Part shown: positions 16,683 to 26,786 of the stretch, one piece after another | Layout of the letters: each line of letters opens with the position of its first letter | How positions within the stretch are numbered: the first letter of the stretch is position 1 | DNA from: Streptomyces sporangiiformans | GTDB lineage: Bacteria > Actinomycetota > Actinomycetes > Streptomycetales > Streptomycetaceae | DNA: 47,453 nucleotides | Reading direction: 5' to 3' | Assembly: GCF_005768555.2 (NCBI RefSeq) | Contig: NZ_VCHX02000074.1 | Location: forward strand, 1-47,453 | Translations under genes and position numbers: made by a program | The notes under the pieces: model-generated | What the model saw: the letters and a program-made list of their open reading frames with translations, nothing else | The model's database searches: none | Told to the model about the DNA's origin: nothing

Positions 16683-18068
16683 CTACGCGGGAACGATGTT
16701 GTGGTTGAAGCGGAACACGTTGTCCGGGTCGTACTGGGCCTTCACCATGGCCAGACGCAGGGTGTTCTCGGGGCCGAGACCCGCCGACACCCGGTCCGTG
16801 CCCTCGTCCCCGATGAAGTTGAGGTAGACCGCGCCGGTGGTCCACGGCCGGACGTCGGCCCGTGCCTTCCGTACCCACCGCAGGCAGCGCTCGTCGTCCG
16901 CCGGGTCCTCCCAGATCCCGAAGGGATGCACGAGCCACGGCGCCTCCCGGTAGGGCACCGGGAACTCGGCGGGTCCCGAGGCGACCGCCGCGCCCAGCGG
17001 GAACAGAACGTGCCGGCACCCCGTGGGCACGGGCACGGTGGCCGCGCGGGCGCAGAAGACGTCCACGAGTTCGTCGGGCAGGCCCGTCAGAGACTCGGCC
17101 GACCAGTAGTTCCGCAGGCCCGGCGGATCGTCGATCATGCACTGGACGTCCGCGTACGGCATGGCGCCGACGATCCCGGCCTCGTGCGGCAGCGCCAGCA
17201 GCGGCTGGGCGACTTCGCGCAGACTCTCCTCACCGCCCGCGTACGTGACGACGGCCGCGCAGATGAGTGTGCCCACCAAGTGCTCGGGGACGAACTTCTC
17301 GGGCGGCCCCGACAGACAGAGCACGCCGCCGCCCACCTCCGGCGGTCCGGTCGCGATGATCTCCCGGTAGACGCGCATGACCTCCGGGCCGGACTCCGGC
17401 CGGAACAGCACGAAGGCGAGGGAGAACTCGGGCAGCTCGTGCAGCTGCAGGGTCAGCGAGGTGGCGATGCCGAAGTTTCCGCCGCCGCCGTGCAGGGCCC
17501 AGAAGAGCTCGGGGTTCTCCTCGGCGCTGGCGCGCACCGTCGTGCCGTCGGCGGTCACCAGGTCGACGCCGAGCAGGTTGTCGACGGCGAGCCCGAACTT
17601 CCGCTCCAGCCAGCCGCTTCCGCCGCCCAGTACAAAGCCGCCGACCCCGGTGGTCGAGGCCCGGCCGCCGGTCGTGGCCAGGCGGTACGGCTGGGTGGCG
17701 CGGTCCATGTGGCTCATGGTGGCGCCGCCCTCGACCCGTACCGACGAGGCGGCCCCGGGACGGACCGTCACCGCGTGCATCCGGCGCAGGTCGACGACCA
17801 GACCGCCGTCGTTGAGGGCCATACCCGCCACGCTGTGACCGCCGCCGCGGACCGCGATCTTCAGGTCCAGATCGCGGGCGAAGCGCACCGCCCTGACGAC
17901 GTCGGCCTCGTGCGCGCACTGCGCGATCACGGCAGGCCGCCGGTCGATCATCGAGTTGAAGACCGTCCGGGCCTCGTCGTAACCCGGATCGTCGGGGGCG
18001 AAGACGTCTCCGGTCAGATCCTCACGCAGCGCGGCCAGAGCTGTGCCCGCCTTCGAAGGGGAAGCCAT
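16683..18068 (-). CDS. FAD-linked oxidoreductase, PCMH/BBE type
   Basis: The 461-residue protein has a PCMH FAD-binding domain with RGGGHSVAGMALNDGGLVVDL (about residues 74-94), whose His is the usual covalent FAD attachment site, and STTGVGGFVLGGGSGWLERKFG. The second attachment Cys of bicovalent enzymes (G-x-C before the VGxxG loop) is replaced by Ser/Thr, so a single His link is expected. A berberine-bridge C-terminus (YDPDNVFRFNHNI) closes it. The substrate is unknown; related enzymes oxidise sugars or secondary metabolites. AAGGGGG five bases before the ATG is a good ribosome binding site. It may be co-transcribed with the PucR gene. Confidence 0.88.
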   Translation of the reverse strand: MASPSKAGTALAALREDLTGDVFAPDDPGYDEARTVFNSMIDRRPAVIAQCAHEADVVRAVRFARDLDLKIAVRGGGHSVAGMALNDGGLVVDLRRMHAVTVRPGAASSVRVEGGATMSHMDRATQPYRLATTGGRASTTGVGGFVLGGGSGWLERKFGLAVDNLLGVDLVTADGTTVRASAEENPELFWALHGGGGNFGIATSLTLQLHELPEFSLAFVLFRPESGPEVMRVYREIIATGPPEVGGGVLCLSGPPEKFVPEHLVGTLICAAVVTYAGGEESLREVAQPLLALPHEAGIVGAMPYADVQCMIDDPPGLRNYWSAESLTGLPDELVDVFCARAATVPVPTGCRHVLFPLGAAVASGPAEFPVPYREAPWLVHPFGIWEDPADDERCLRWVRKARADVRPWTTGAVYLNFIGDEGTDRVSAGLGPENTLRLAMVKAQYDPDNVFRFNHNIVPA

Positions 18069-18074
18069 GGCAAC

Positions 18075-18091
18075 CCCCTTCCGGGAAGGGG
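18075..18091. promoter_or_regulatory. Inverted repeat over the ribosome binding site of the FAD oxidoreductase gene
   Basis: CCCCTTCC and its complement GGAAGGGG flank a single G. On the minus-strand mRNA the hairpin contains most of the AAGGGGG ribosome binding site. It could be an operator half-site pair or a translational control hairpin. A minus-strand TAGTGT hexamer (about 18109-18114) is a possible -10. Confidence 0.4.
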
Positions 18092-18180
18092 TGTTTGCGT
18101 ACCTCCCACACTAAGTGCGGGCGGTGGATCGGGCGCGGTCAGGCGGCGCCCGCCGGCATCGCTCGCCGATGTCGCCCGCC

Positions 18181-18214
18181 GCGGCGTGTGGCTGACATCA
18201 CAGCCACACGCCGC
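18181..18214 (-). terminator. Hairpin terminator after the GH15 gene
   Basis: Perfect 14-bp arms, GCGGCGTGTGGCTG at 18181-18194 and its complement at 18201-18214, with a 6-nt loop, lie 18 bp beyond the GH15 stop. There is no U-tract. Confidence 0.75.
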
Positions 18215-18232
18215 CACGCACCCGTTCCGCGG

Positions 18233-20035
18233 TCAGCCGCCGTACGCGCCCGAAGCCGTCAGCCGCAGTGCCGTGTCGATCAGCGGCACGTGGCTGAACG
18301 CCTGCGGGAAGTTCCCGACCTGCCGCTGCAGGCGCGGATCCCACTCCTCGGCCAGCAGCCCGAGGTCGTTGCGCAGGGCGAGCAGCTTCTCGAAGAGCTT
18401 GCGGGCCTCGTCCACGCGGCCGATCATCGCGAGGTCGTCGGCGAGCCAGAACGAGCAGGCCAGGAACGCCCCTTCGTCGCCCTCCAGGCCGTCCACGCCC
18501 GCGTCCTCACCGGCGGTGGGGTAGCGCATGATGAAGCCGTCCGGGGTCGACAGCTCCCGCTGAATGGCCTCGATCGTGCCGATCACGCGCTTGTCGTCGG
18601 GCGGCAGGAAGCCCATCTGCGGGATCAGCAGCAGCGAGGCGTCCAGCTCCTTGGAGCCGTAAGACTGCGTGAAGGTGTTGCGCTCCTTGTCGTAACCCTT
18701 CTCACACACGTCCCGATGGATGTCGTCGCGCAGCTCGCGCCACTTCTCCAGCGGCCCGTCCGCGTCGCCGGACTCGATGAGCTTTATGGTGCGGTCGACG
18801 GCGACCCAGGCCATCACCTTGGAGTGCACGAAGTGCCGGCGCGGCCCTCGCACCTCCCAGATGCCCTCGTCCGGAACGTCCCAGTGGTCCTCCAGGTACC
18901 GGATGAGCTTGAGCTGCAGCAGGGACGCGTAGTCGCTGCGGGCCAGACCGGTCATGTGCGCCAGGTGCAGGGCCTCGGTGACCTCGCCGTACACATCCAG
19001 CTGGAGCTGGTGCGCGGCGCCGTTGCCCACGCGCACGGGCCCCGAGTCCTCGTACCCCGGCAGCCAGTCCAGCTCCGCCTCGCCCAGCTCCCGCTCACCG
19101 GCGATGCCGTACATGATCTGCAGGTTCTCCGGGTCACCGGCGACCGCGCGCAGCAGCCACTCGCGCCAGGCGCGCGCCTCTTCGCGGTAGCCGGTGCGCA
19201 GCAGGGAGGAGAGGGTGATCGCCGCGTCACGCAGCCAGGTGTAGCGGTAGTCCCAGTTGCGGACACCGCCGATCTCCTCCGGGAGGGAGGTCGTGGGCGC
19301 GGCGACGATGCCGCCCGTCGGCGCGTACGTCAGCGCCTTCAGGGTGATCAGGGAGCGGACCACGGCCTCCCGGTAGGGCCCGTGGTACGTGCACTGCTCC
19401 ACCCACTCGCGCCAGAAGTCCTCCGTGGCCTCCAGCGCCTGCTCCGGCTCCGGCAGCGCGGGGGGCGCCTTGTGCGAGGGCTGCCACGAGATGGTGAACG
19501 CGATCCGGTCACCCGGCGCCACCGTGAAGTCCGCGTAGGTGGTCAGTGCCTTGCCGTAGGTCTCGGCAGATGTGTCCAACCACACGGAGTCGGGCCCGGC
19601 GACAGCCACCGTCCGCCCGTCGACCTTGTGCACCCAAGGCACGATACGTCCGTACGAGAAACGCATCCGCAGCGCCGAGCGCATGGGAACGCGGCCCGTG
19701 ACGCCCTCGACGATCCGCACCACCTGGGGGGCGCCGTCACGAGGGGGCATGAAATCCGTCACGCGGACCGTGCCGCGGGGGGTGTCCCACTCGGATTCCA
19801 GGACGAGGGAGTCGCCGCGGTAGCAGCGCCGGGACGCTCTGGGCGGCGTGGCGTCCGCACCGTGTGCTGGGCCCAGCCGCCAGAAGCCGTGTTCCTCCGT
19901 GCCGAGCAGTCCCGCGAAGATCGCGTGGGAGTCGAAGCGGGGCAGGCACAGCCAGTCCACCGTGCCGTCCCGGCAGACCAGTGCTGCGGTCTGCATGTCT
20001 CCGATGAGTGCGTAATCTTCGATGCGCCCGGCCAC
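18233..20035 (-). CDS. Glycoside hydrolase family 15 protein (trehalase/glucoamylase-like)
   Basis: The 600-residue cytoplasmic-looking protein starts VAGRIEDYALIGDMQTAALVC and has GH15 marks: GTVDWLCLPRFDS, an N-terminal beta-sandwich of about 220 residues, then the (alpha/alpha)6 barrel with IGGVRNWDYRYTWLRDAA, VHSKVMAWVAVDR and the C-terminal EEWDPRLQRQVGNFPQAFSH, where a catalytic Glu is expected. Mycobacterial relatives hydrolyse trehalose; the true substrate here is untested. There is no signal peptide. GTG 20035 with GGAG about seven bases upstream gives the usual family length. An ATG 96 bp upstream (20131) is in frame and possible. Confidence 0.88.
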   Translation of the reverse strand: MAGRIEDYALIGDMQTAALVCRDGTVDWLCLPRFDSHAIFAGLLGTEEHGFWRLGPAHGADATPPRASRRCYRGDSLVLESEWDTPRGTVRVTDFMPPRDGAPQVVRIVEGVTGRVPMRSALRMRFSYGRIVPWVHKVDGRTVAVAGPDSVWLDTSAETYGKALTTYADFTVAPGDRIAFTISWQPSHKAPPALPEPEQALEATEDFWREWVEQCTYHGPYREAVVRSLITLKALTYAPTGGIVAAPTTSLPEEIGGVRNWDYRYTWLRDAAITLSSLLRTGYREEARAWREWLLRAVAGDPENLQIMYGIAGERELGEAELDWLPGYEDSGPVRVGNGAAHQLQLDVYGEVTEALHLAHMTGLARSDYASLLQLKLIRYLEDHWDVPDEGIWEVRGPRRHFVHSKVMAWVAVDRTIKLIESGDADGPLEKWRELRDDIHRDVCEKGYDKERNTFTQSYGSKELDASLLLIPQMGFLPPDDKRVIGTIEAIQRELSTPDGFIMRYPTAGEDAGVDGLEGDEGAFLACSFWLADDLAMIGRVDEARKLFEKLLALRNDLGLLAEEWDPRLQRQVGNFPQAFSHVPLIDTALRLTASGAYGG

Positions 20036-20366
20036 GTGCAACTCCAGTCGAACGGCCACGTCGCCCCCCGAGGGGCGGTCGCTCTTGCGGTCAAGGGTTC
20101 GTGTGAACAAGTGTCGTTCCGTAACGCCCATGGTTGCAGTGAATGTCGTTGCGAAACGAACTGACGAGCTCTTGTTCCGGGATTACGGGCGGGGTGGTGC
20201 CGTTTGCCGGCCGCTCGGCAGCGAGTGTCCGAGCAGGATACGACGCACGCAGATGATCCGCGCGCCCCTCCCGAGAACGCGATTGCACTGAACGAGTGAG
20301 CACGACCGTGGTCTGTGTCGGCTCGTGCGCGGAGCGTGGCCGGAAGCGGTCTCGCCCGGTCGCTGA

Positions 20367-20372
20367 TACCCT
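20367..20372 (+). promoter_or_regulatory. Candidate pyrG -10 hexamer TACCCT
   Basis: TACCCT fits the Streptomyces TANNNT -10. No clear -35 lies 17-18 bp upstream. It would place the transcription start near 20379. Confidence 0.35.
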
Positions 20373-20449
20373 GGTAGCCCGTGGACCGGTGGGCGCCCCC
20401 CGTTGGGAAAAACGACAGAGGGGTCCCCGGAACCGCAGCGACGGCACCT

Positions 20450-20463
20450 CCGGAGATCTCCGG
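20450..20463 (+). promoter_or_regulatory. 14-bp perfect palindrome CCGGAGATCTCCGG in the pyrG leader
   Basis: The sequence is self-complementary and could form a 5-bp stem with a GATC loop in the mRNA, or bind a dimeric protein. It ends 54 bp before the pyrG start codon. A link to pyrimidine control is only a guess. Confidence 0.4.
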
Positions 20464-20517
20464 GTCAGGCGGCCGAATCGCACTCCAGACCGCGACCACG
20501 GGAGCCCCCTCTTGGCC

Positions 20518-22167
<1,650 letters not shown>

Positions 22168-22197
22168 CCGGGCAGGTCACAGACGGTTGTACGGTGG

Positions 22198-22236
22198 CCG
22201 GGGCGCGCAACTCTTGTGGTGCGTGCCCCGGTTTTT
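22198..22236 (+). terminator. Intrinsic terminator with U-tract after pyrG
   Basis: The arms CCGGGGCGCGCA (22198-22209) and TGCGTGCCCCGG (22220-22231) pair with one G-U, and TTTTT follows at 22232-22236. The next gene starts only 28 bp later, so the hairpin either insulates it or attenuates read-through. Confidence 0.8.
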
Positions 22237-22263
22237 CACGTGTGCGTGGGAGGACAAGTCGAC

Positions 22264-22890
22264 ATGACCATCAAGGACACCGCCGAGGAGTGGGAGGTCA
22301 GGGCGACCGAGACCCCGTTCACGGGCAACAAGACGTCCGTGCGCGCCGAGGACGTGGTGATGCCCGACGGAACGGTCGTCCGCCGCGACTACCAGGTCCA
22401 CCCCGGCTCGGTGGCCGTCCTCGCCCTCGATGACCAGGACCGTGTCCTCGTCATCCGCCAGTACCGGCATCCCGTACGCCAGAAGCTCTGGGAGATCCCC
22501 GCCGGCCTGCTCGACATCCCCGGCGAGAACCCGCTGCACGCCGCCCAGCGCGAGCTGTACGAAGAGGCCCACGTCAAGGCGGAGGACTGGCGCGTACTCA
22601 CCGACGTGTACACGACGCCGGGCGGCTGCGACGAGGCCGTACGCATCTTCCTCGCCCGGGATCTGTCCGAGGCCGACGGACGGCGCTTCGAGGTCGAGCA
22701 CGAAGAGGCCGACATGGAGCTCGCGCGGGTCCCGGCCGAGGAGCTCGTCCGCGGAGTCCTCGCCGGTGAGCTGCACAACAACTGCCTCGTCGTGGGCGTC
22801 CTTTCACTGATCGCGGCCCGCAGCGGCGACGGCCTCGACGCGCTGCGCCCCGCCGAGGCGCCCTGGCCCGCGCGGCCCTTCGAGGCCTGA
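22264..22890 (+). CDS. NUDIX hydrolase, ADP-ribose pyrophosphatase type
   Basis: The 208-residue protein has an N-terminal beta domain (PFTGNKTSVRAEDVVMPDGTVVRRDYQ) and a NUDIX box at residues 81-104. GLLDIPGE carries one residue more than the canonical Gx5E, as I recall also for mycobacterial ADP-ribose pyrophosphatase. It continues to RELYEEAHV, where His replaces the usual Gly near the end but both catalytic glutamates remain. It should split ADP-ribose or a similar nucleoside diphosphate linked to X. GGGAGGA nine bases before the ATG fixes the start. It follows pyrG, as in other Streptomyces. Confidence 0.88.
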   Translation: MTIKDTAEEWEVRATETPFTGNKTSVRAEDVVMPDGTVVRRDYQVHPGSVAVLALDDQDRVLVIRQYRHPVRQKLWEIPAGLLDIPGENPLHAAQRELYEEAHVKAEDWRVLTDVYTTPGGCDEAVRIFLARDLSEADGRRFEVEHEEADMELARVPAEELVRGVLAGELHNNCLVVGVLSLIAARSGDGLDALRPAEAPWPARPFEA

Positions 22891-23004
22891 CGGTGCCGGT
22901 CGCGAGGCCGGATGCACTCCTTCGCGCCATCGATGTGACGATCGCCTGATCCGATCGGGGGATGTGCCCGCCGCGCTCCACCGGGAACGTCGCAGAGCGT
23001 GAAC

Positions 23005-23010
23005 TAGGCT
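23005..23010 (+). promoter_or_regulatory. Candidate -10 hexamer TAGGCT upstream of the STAND/TPR gene
   Basis: TAGGCT lies 62 bp before the GTG at 23072. GGGAAC at 22983-22988 stands 16 bp upstream of it and could be an ECF-type -35. This is weak without expression data. Confidence 0.35.
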
Positions 23011-23071
23011 CTGGAAACGCCCCGGCCGGAGTCCCGGCGGGCTTGCGCGCAGTGGGACGGGAGTGTGGCCC

Positions 23072-25153
23072 GTGACGGATCAGGCGGTGGGCACCGGCGG
23101 CCCGAAGGTGACGGCGAAGGGGCAGCGCCCGGCAGCCGAGTCCGCTCTCACGAAGAACCAGTTCCTCGGCCGCACAAGAGAGTTGAAGGAACTCCAGGCA
23201 GACATCGAGCGCGCCGGCCTGGACACCCTCGCGGGCCGCAAGCCGCCCCGCGCGCGCGTGCTGCTCATCGCCGGCAAACCCGGCTCGGGCCGTACCGCGC
23301 TCGCAGAAGAGCTCGTACGAGAGGTCGCCGACAGCTACCCGGACGGTGTCCTCCGGGCGCGCCTCACCGAGCCCGACGGCACGCCCGTCCCCACCGAGCG
23401 CACCGCCCGCGAACTGCTCGCCGCCCTGGAGCTGACCGCCCCGGCCGGAGCCGCCGAGGACGACCTCACCGAGGAGCTGCGCGAGGCCCTCGCCACCCGC
23501 CGGGTGCTGCTCCTGCTCGACGACGCGGCGGACGCGCAACAGGTCGACGCGCTCATCCCCGACACCCCGGGGTGCCTGGTCGTCGCCGTCGCCGGCGGGC
23601 CCCTGACCGGGATCTCCGACGTCCGGCCCTGCACCCTGGGCGGACTGGACACCAAGTCCGCCGTCGAACTCCTCGGCCGGTACACCGGCTCGGTGCGCAT
23701 CACCGTCGACCCGCGTGCGGCCGAGGGACTCGTCGAGATCTGCGCGGCCCAGCCCGCCGCGCTCGAACTCGTAGGCAGCTGGCTGTCCCACCGGCCCAAG
23801 GCGGCCGTCGCCGACCTCGCCAAGAAACTGCGTACCGAGGGCGAGGAGGGCCCGGCGCTCGACCGTGCCTTCCGCGTCGCGTACGCCGAACTCCCGTCGG
23901 CGGCCGCACAGATGCTGCGCCTGCTCTCGCTCGCCCCTGCGGGCCTGGTTGACGCGCACACCGCCTCCGCGCTCGTCGGCTGCGCGGTGGAGACCGCGCA
24001 CACCACGCTGGGCGACCTCGCCGGGCGCGGCTTCGTACGGCCCGTCGAGGCGCCGTTCGCGCAGTACGAGGTGCCCGGCTGTCTGCTGCCGCTCTTGCGC
24101 TCGCTCAGCGAGAGCGAGGACCGCCCGGCCGACCTGCGGCTGGCGCGCGCCCGGATGCTGGAGCGGACCGTACGGCTGCTGGCGTCCTGCCGCGCGATCA
24201 CCGAGACCGACAGTTCACCCGCCCGCGAGAAGCTTGCCGGGATGCCCCGCGCCCTGCGCTTTCCGAGCCCCCGCGCGGCCGCCGACTGGCTGCGCGTCCG
24301 ACAGCCCGCGCTGCTGGCCTCCGCCCGGCTCGCGGTCGCCGACGGGGAGTTGGACACCCTGGCCCGCCGCCTCATGTCCGCGCTGGTGCGGGCGATGGTC
24401 GCCCACTTCGGTACGCAGGCGGCGGCGCCAGAGCTGTACGGCATCCACCGGCTCGTCCTCGACGTCGCCGAGCGGCGGAAGCTGCCGCGTGAGAAGGCCG
24501 CCGCGCTGCTGAACCTCGCCGATCTGGACGCCCGGACCGGCCGTACGACGGTCGCGCTCGCCCGCTACCGGGCAGCGCTCGACGCCGGGCGTGAGGCACG
24601 GGATCCGTACGCGACCGGCCGAGCGATGGAATCCGTGGGCGGCGCCTATCAGGAGCTGGGGGACCACGACCGGGCCGCCGACTGGTACGGGCGGGCGCTG
24701 GCGCATCGGCTCACGCGGGACGAGCGGGTGGACGTCGCCCGGCTGTACGGCCGCATCGCCACCGCGCACACCCACGCGGGCCGCTACGACGACGCACTGC
24801 GCAACTGGCGCTCGGCGGCCATGGGCTACCGCCGGGTCGGCGATGTGGCCGCCCAGGCAAGGTCGTTGAGCGAGCTGGCCCGGGTGCAGGAGTACGCGGG
24901 GCGGCCGGAGGAGTCGCTGCGCACCTGCCAGGAGGCGGTCGAGTGGGCGCACCGCGCCGAGGACGTACGCCTGTGGGCCGCACTGCAGCTCCGGCTCGCC
25001 GACACCCTGGAACGGCTCGGCGACCCGGCGGCGGCCCGACTGCACCGTCGCGCGGCCGAGCGCATCCTGGGAGATGAGCTTCCGGAAGATGCGTCGGCCA
25101 GGGAACAAGGGGCCAGCGCCTACGAAATCCGTAGTGCATCCGTCGAAGATTGA
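23072..25153 (+). CDS. STAND-type (NB-ARC-like) ATPase with C-terminal TPRs
   Basis: The 693-residue protein has NQFLGRTRELKELQ (residues 29-42) before an NTPase domain. Its P-loop is GKPGSGRT (68-75) with Arg74 where Lys is normal. Walker B is VLLLLDD near 145-151, followed by an ARC/winged-helix-like part (AYAELPSAAAQMLRLLSLAP). From about residue 475 to 675 there are roughly five TPRs (for example AGRYDDALRNWRSAAMGYR). It resembles the regulatory half of SARP/AfsR-like proteins but has no DNA-binding domain or effector. GTG 23072 has CGGGAG eight bases upstream; GTG 23063 is the alternative. Role unknown. Confidence 0.8.
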   Translation: MTDQAVGTGGPKVTAKGQRPAAESALTKNQFLGRTRELKELQADIERAGLDTLAGRKPPRARVLLIAGKPGSGRTALAEELVREVADSYPDGVLRARLTEPDGTPVPTERTARELLAALELTAPAGAAEDDLTEELREALATRRVLLLLDDAADAQQVDALIPDTPGCLVVAVAGGPLTGISDVRPCTLGGLDTKSAVELLGRYTGSVRITVDPRAAEGLVEICAAQPAALELVGSWLSHRPKAAVADLAKKLRTEGEEGPALDRAFRVAYAELPSAAAQMLRLLSLAPAGLVDAHTASALVGCAVETAHTTLGDLAGRGFVRPVEAPFAQYEVPGCLLPLLRSLSESEDRPADLRLARARMLERTVRLLASCRAITETDSSPAREKLAGMPRALRFPSPRAAADWLRVRQPALLASARLAVADGELDTLARRLMSALVRAMVAHFGTQAAAPELYGIHRLVLDVAERRKLPREKAAALLNLADLDARTGRTTVALARYRAALDAGREARDPYATGRAMESVGGAYQELGDHDRAADWYGRALAHRLTRDERVDVARLYGRIATAHTHAGRYDDALRNWRSAAMGYRRVGDVAAQARSLSELARVQEYAGRPEESLRTCQEAVEWAHRAEDVRLWAALQLRLADTLERLGDPAAARLHRRAAERILGDELPEDASAREQGASAYEIRSASVED

Positions 25154-25245
25154 TGCATTGAAAGGCTAGACAGAGGGAATCCCTTCATTAGACTGGCTCC
25201 GCTGCGTCCTTCCCGCAGTGTCCCGGTGCGCTCCCGTGCATTCGG

Positions 25246-25271
25246 GTATGTCTGACATTGTCAGGACATAC
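25246..25271. promoter_or_regulatory. Imperfect 26-bp palindrome, candidate operator upstream of ald
   Basis: Outer arms GTATGTC and GACATAC and inner arms TGACA and TGTCA are centred on a single T, with one extra G on the right. It lies 41 bp before the ald start. The symmetry suggests a dimeric or multimeric regulator; mycobacterial ald is controlled by the Lrp/AsnC-type AldR, so a similar protein is a fair guess. Confidence 0.5.
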
Positions 25272-25311
25272 ATGACCCCAGACTCCCTCTGAGCCAAGGA
25301 CCGTGATCGAC

Positions 25312-26427
25312 GTGAAGGTCGGTATCCCCCGCGAGGTCAAGAACAACGAGTTCCGGGTGGCCATCACCCCCGCCGGCGTGCACGAGCTGGTGCGTCACGG
25401 CCACCAGGTCGTCATCGAGCAGAACGCCGGCGTCGGTTCCTCGATCACGGACGCCGAGTTCGTCGCCGCCGGTGCGCAGATCCTGGCCACCGCCGACGAG
25501 GTGTGGGCCACCGCCGACCTGCTGCTGAAGGTCAAGGAGCCCATCGCCGAGGAGTACCACCGCCTCCGCAAGGACCAGACCCTCTTCACCTACCTGCACC
25601 TGGCCGCCTCCAAGGAGTGCACGGACGCGCTCCTGGAGTCCGGCACGACGGCGATCGCGTACGAAACGGTCGAGCTGCCCAGCCGCGCGCTGCCGCTGCT
25701 CGCCCCGATGTCCGAGGTCGCGGGCCGTCTCGCCCCGCAGGTCGGCGCCTATCACCTGATGCGCGCGAACGGTGGCCGGGGAGTACTGCCCGGCGGTGTC
25801 CCGGGCGTCGCGGCCGGCCGGGCCGTCGTCATCGGCGGCGGCGTCTCCGGCTGGAACGCGGCGCAGATCGCCATCGGTATGGGCTTCCATGTGACCCTGC
25901 TCGACCGCGACATCAACAAGCTCAAGGAGGCGGACAGGATCTTCGGTACGAAGATCCAGACCGTCGTCTCCAATGCCTTCGAGCTCGAGAAGGCCTGCCT
26001 CGACGCCGACCTCGTCGTCGGCGCCGTCCTCATCCCGGGTGCCAAGGCTCCGAAGCTGGTCACCAATGAGCTCGTCTCGCGAATGAAGCCGGGAAGTGTC
26101 CTTGTCGACATCGCGATTGATCAAGGCGGTTGCTTCGAGGACTCGCGTCCGACCACCCACGCCAAGCCGACCTTCCCGGTCCACGGCTCGGTCTTCTACT
26201 GCGTCGCCAACATGCCCGGCGCGGTGCCCAACACGTCGACGTACGCCCTGACCAATGCCACGCTCCCGTACATCGTGGAGCTCGCGAACCGCGGCTGGGT
26301 CGAGGCGCTGCGCCGGGACCCCGCGCTCGCCAAGGGCCTCAACACCCATGACGGCAAGGTGGTTTACCGCGAGGTCGCCGAGGCGCACGGCGTCGAGCAC
26401 ATCGAGCTGGAGACCCTGCTCGGCTGA
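25312..26427 (+). CDS. ald: Alanine dehydrogenase
   Basis: The 371-residue enzyme interconverts L-alanine and pyruvate plus ammonia with NAD(H). It has [29 protein letters not shown] (Lys75) and TYLHLAAS (His96), the Rossmann loop [19 protein letters not shown], and [19 protein letters not shown] around the catalytic Asp. Starting at GTG 25312 places Lys75 and His96 exactly as numbered in the M. tuberculosis enzyme and gives AAGGA 11 bases upstream. GTG 25303, three codons earlier, sits only two bases from AAGGA. A palindromic candidate operator precedes it and a hairpin terminator follows. Confidence 0.95.
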   Translation: MKVGIPREVKNNEFRVAITPAGVHELVRHGHQVVIEQNAGVGSSITDAEFVAAGAQILATADEVWATADLLLKVKEPIAEEYHRLRKDQTLFTYLHLAASKECTDALLESGTTAIAYETVELPSRALPLLAPMSEVAGRLAPQVGAYHLMRANGGRGVLPGGVPGVAAGRAVVIGGGVSGWNAAQIAIGMGFHVTLLDRDINKLKEADRIFGTKIQTVVSNAFELEKACLDADLVVGAVLIPGAKAPKLVTNELVSRMKPGSVLVDIAIDQGGCFEDSRPTTHAKPTFPVHGSVFYCVANMPGAVPNTSTYALTNATLPYIVELANRGWVEALRRDPALAKGLNTHDGKVVYREVAEAHGVEHIELETLLG

Positions 26428-26493
26428 CCCGCCGGGCCCATCTTTCCCCTGGCGAAAGGCGATACGTCAACACGAGTCGTCAACGAAGCGCGC

Positions 26494-26526
26494 CCGGCCG
26501 GACCTTGTCGCGCAAGGTCCGGCCGG
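26494..26526 (+). terminator. Hairpin terminator after ald
   Basis: Perfect 13-bp arms, CCGGCCGGACCTT and AAGGTCCGGCCGG, flank a 7-nt loop, 66 bp after the ald stop. The remaining sequence to 26786 holds the parA promoter region and no gene. Confidence 0.8.
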
Positions 26527-26684
26527 ATGTGTGTCGAGTCACTTTGCGAGACTCGTTCAAGTCGCCTCGAACGTAACCCTTCGACCGTTTCGCACACCCC
26601 GCAAACCTGCCGTGCGACGCCCTTACGCCCTTGACAGGGGTGTGTTCCGTTGCCGACACATCGGGCCGGGTCCGGCGGATTGTG

Positions 26685-26714
26685 TTGCTGCGGACCGCCG
26701 ACACGCCATAGAGT
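26685..26714 (+). promoter_or_regulatory. Candidate parA operon promoter (TTGCTG, 18 bp, TAGAGT)
   Basis: A -35-like TTGCTG at 26685-26690 and -10 TAGAGT at 26709-26714 are spaced by 18 bp. This predicts a start near 26721 and a 66-nt leader. A TTGACA at 26631-26636 is also present but has no matching -10. Confidence 0.5.
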
Positions 26715-26786
26715 CGCCAACCGTCGGCATGGTGCCACGCTGACCTATCTAGAAGTTTCCTGGTCACCAAGGAGGTAAGACGACTT

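Larger units (their letters stand above)
20036..20517. other. Divergent intergenic region between the GH15 gene and pyrG
   Basis: This 482-bp stretch has no supported gene. The minus side holds a small hairpin (20062-20077) in the GH15 leader. The plus side holds a TACCCT hexamer (20367-20372), a CGTT/AACG mini-hairpin (20401-20414) and a 14-bp palindrome (20450-20463) ahead of pyrG. The predicted pyrG leader is about 140 nt. Confidence 0.5.

Noticed and set aside
18095..20164. A 689-codon plus-strand open frame across the GH15 gene
   Set aside because: The minus-strand GH15 protein has clear family motifs. Long antisense frames are a common effect of very high GC.
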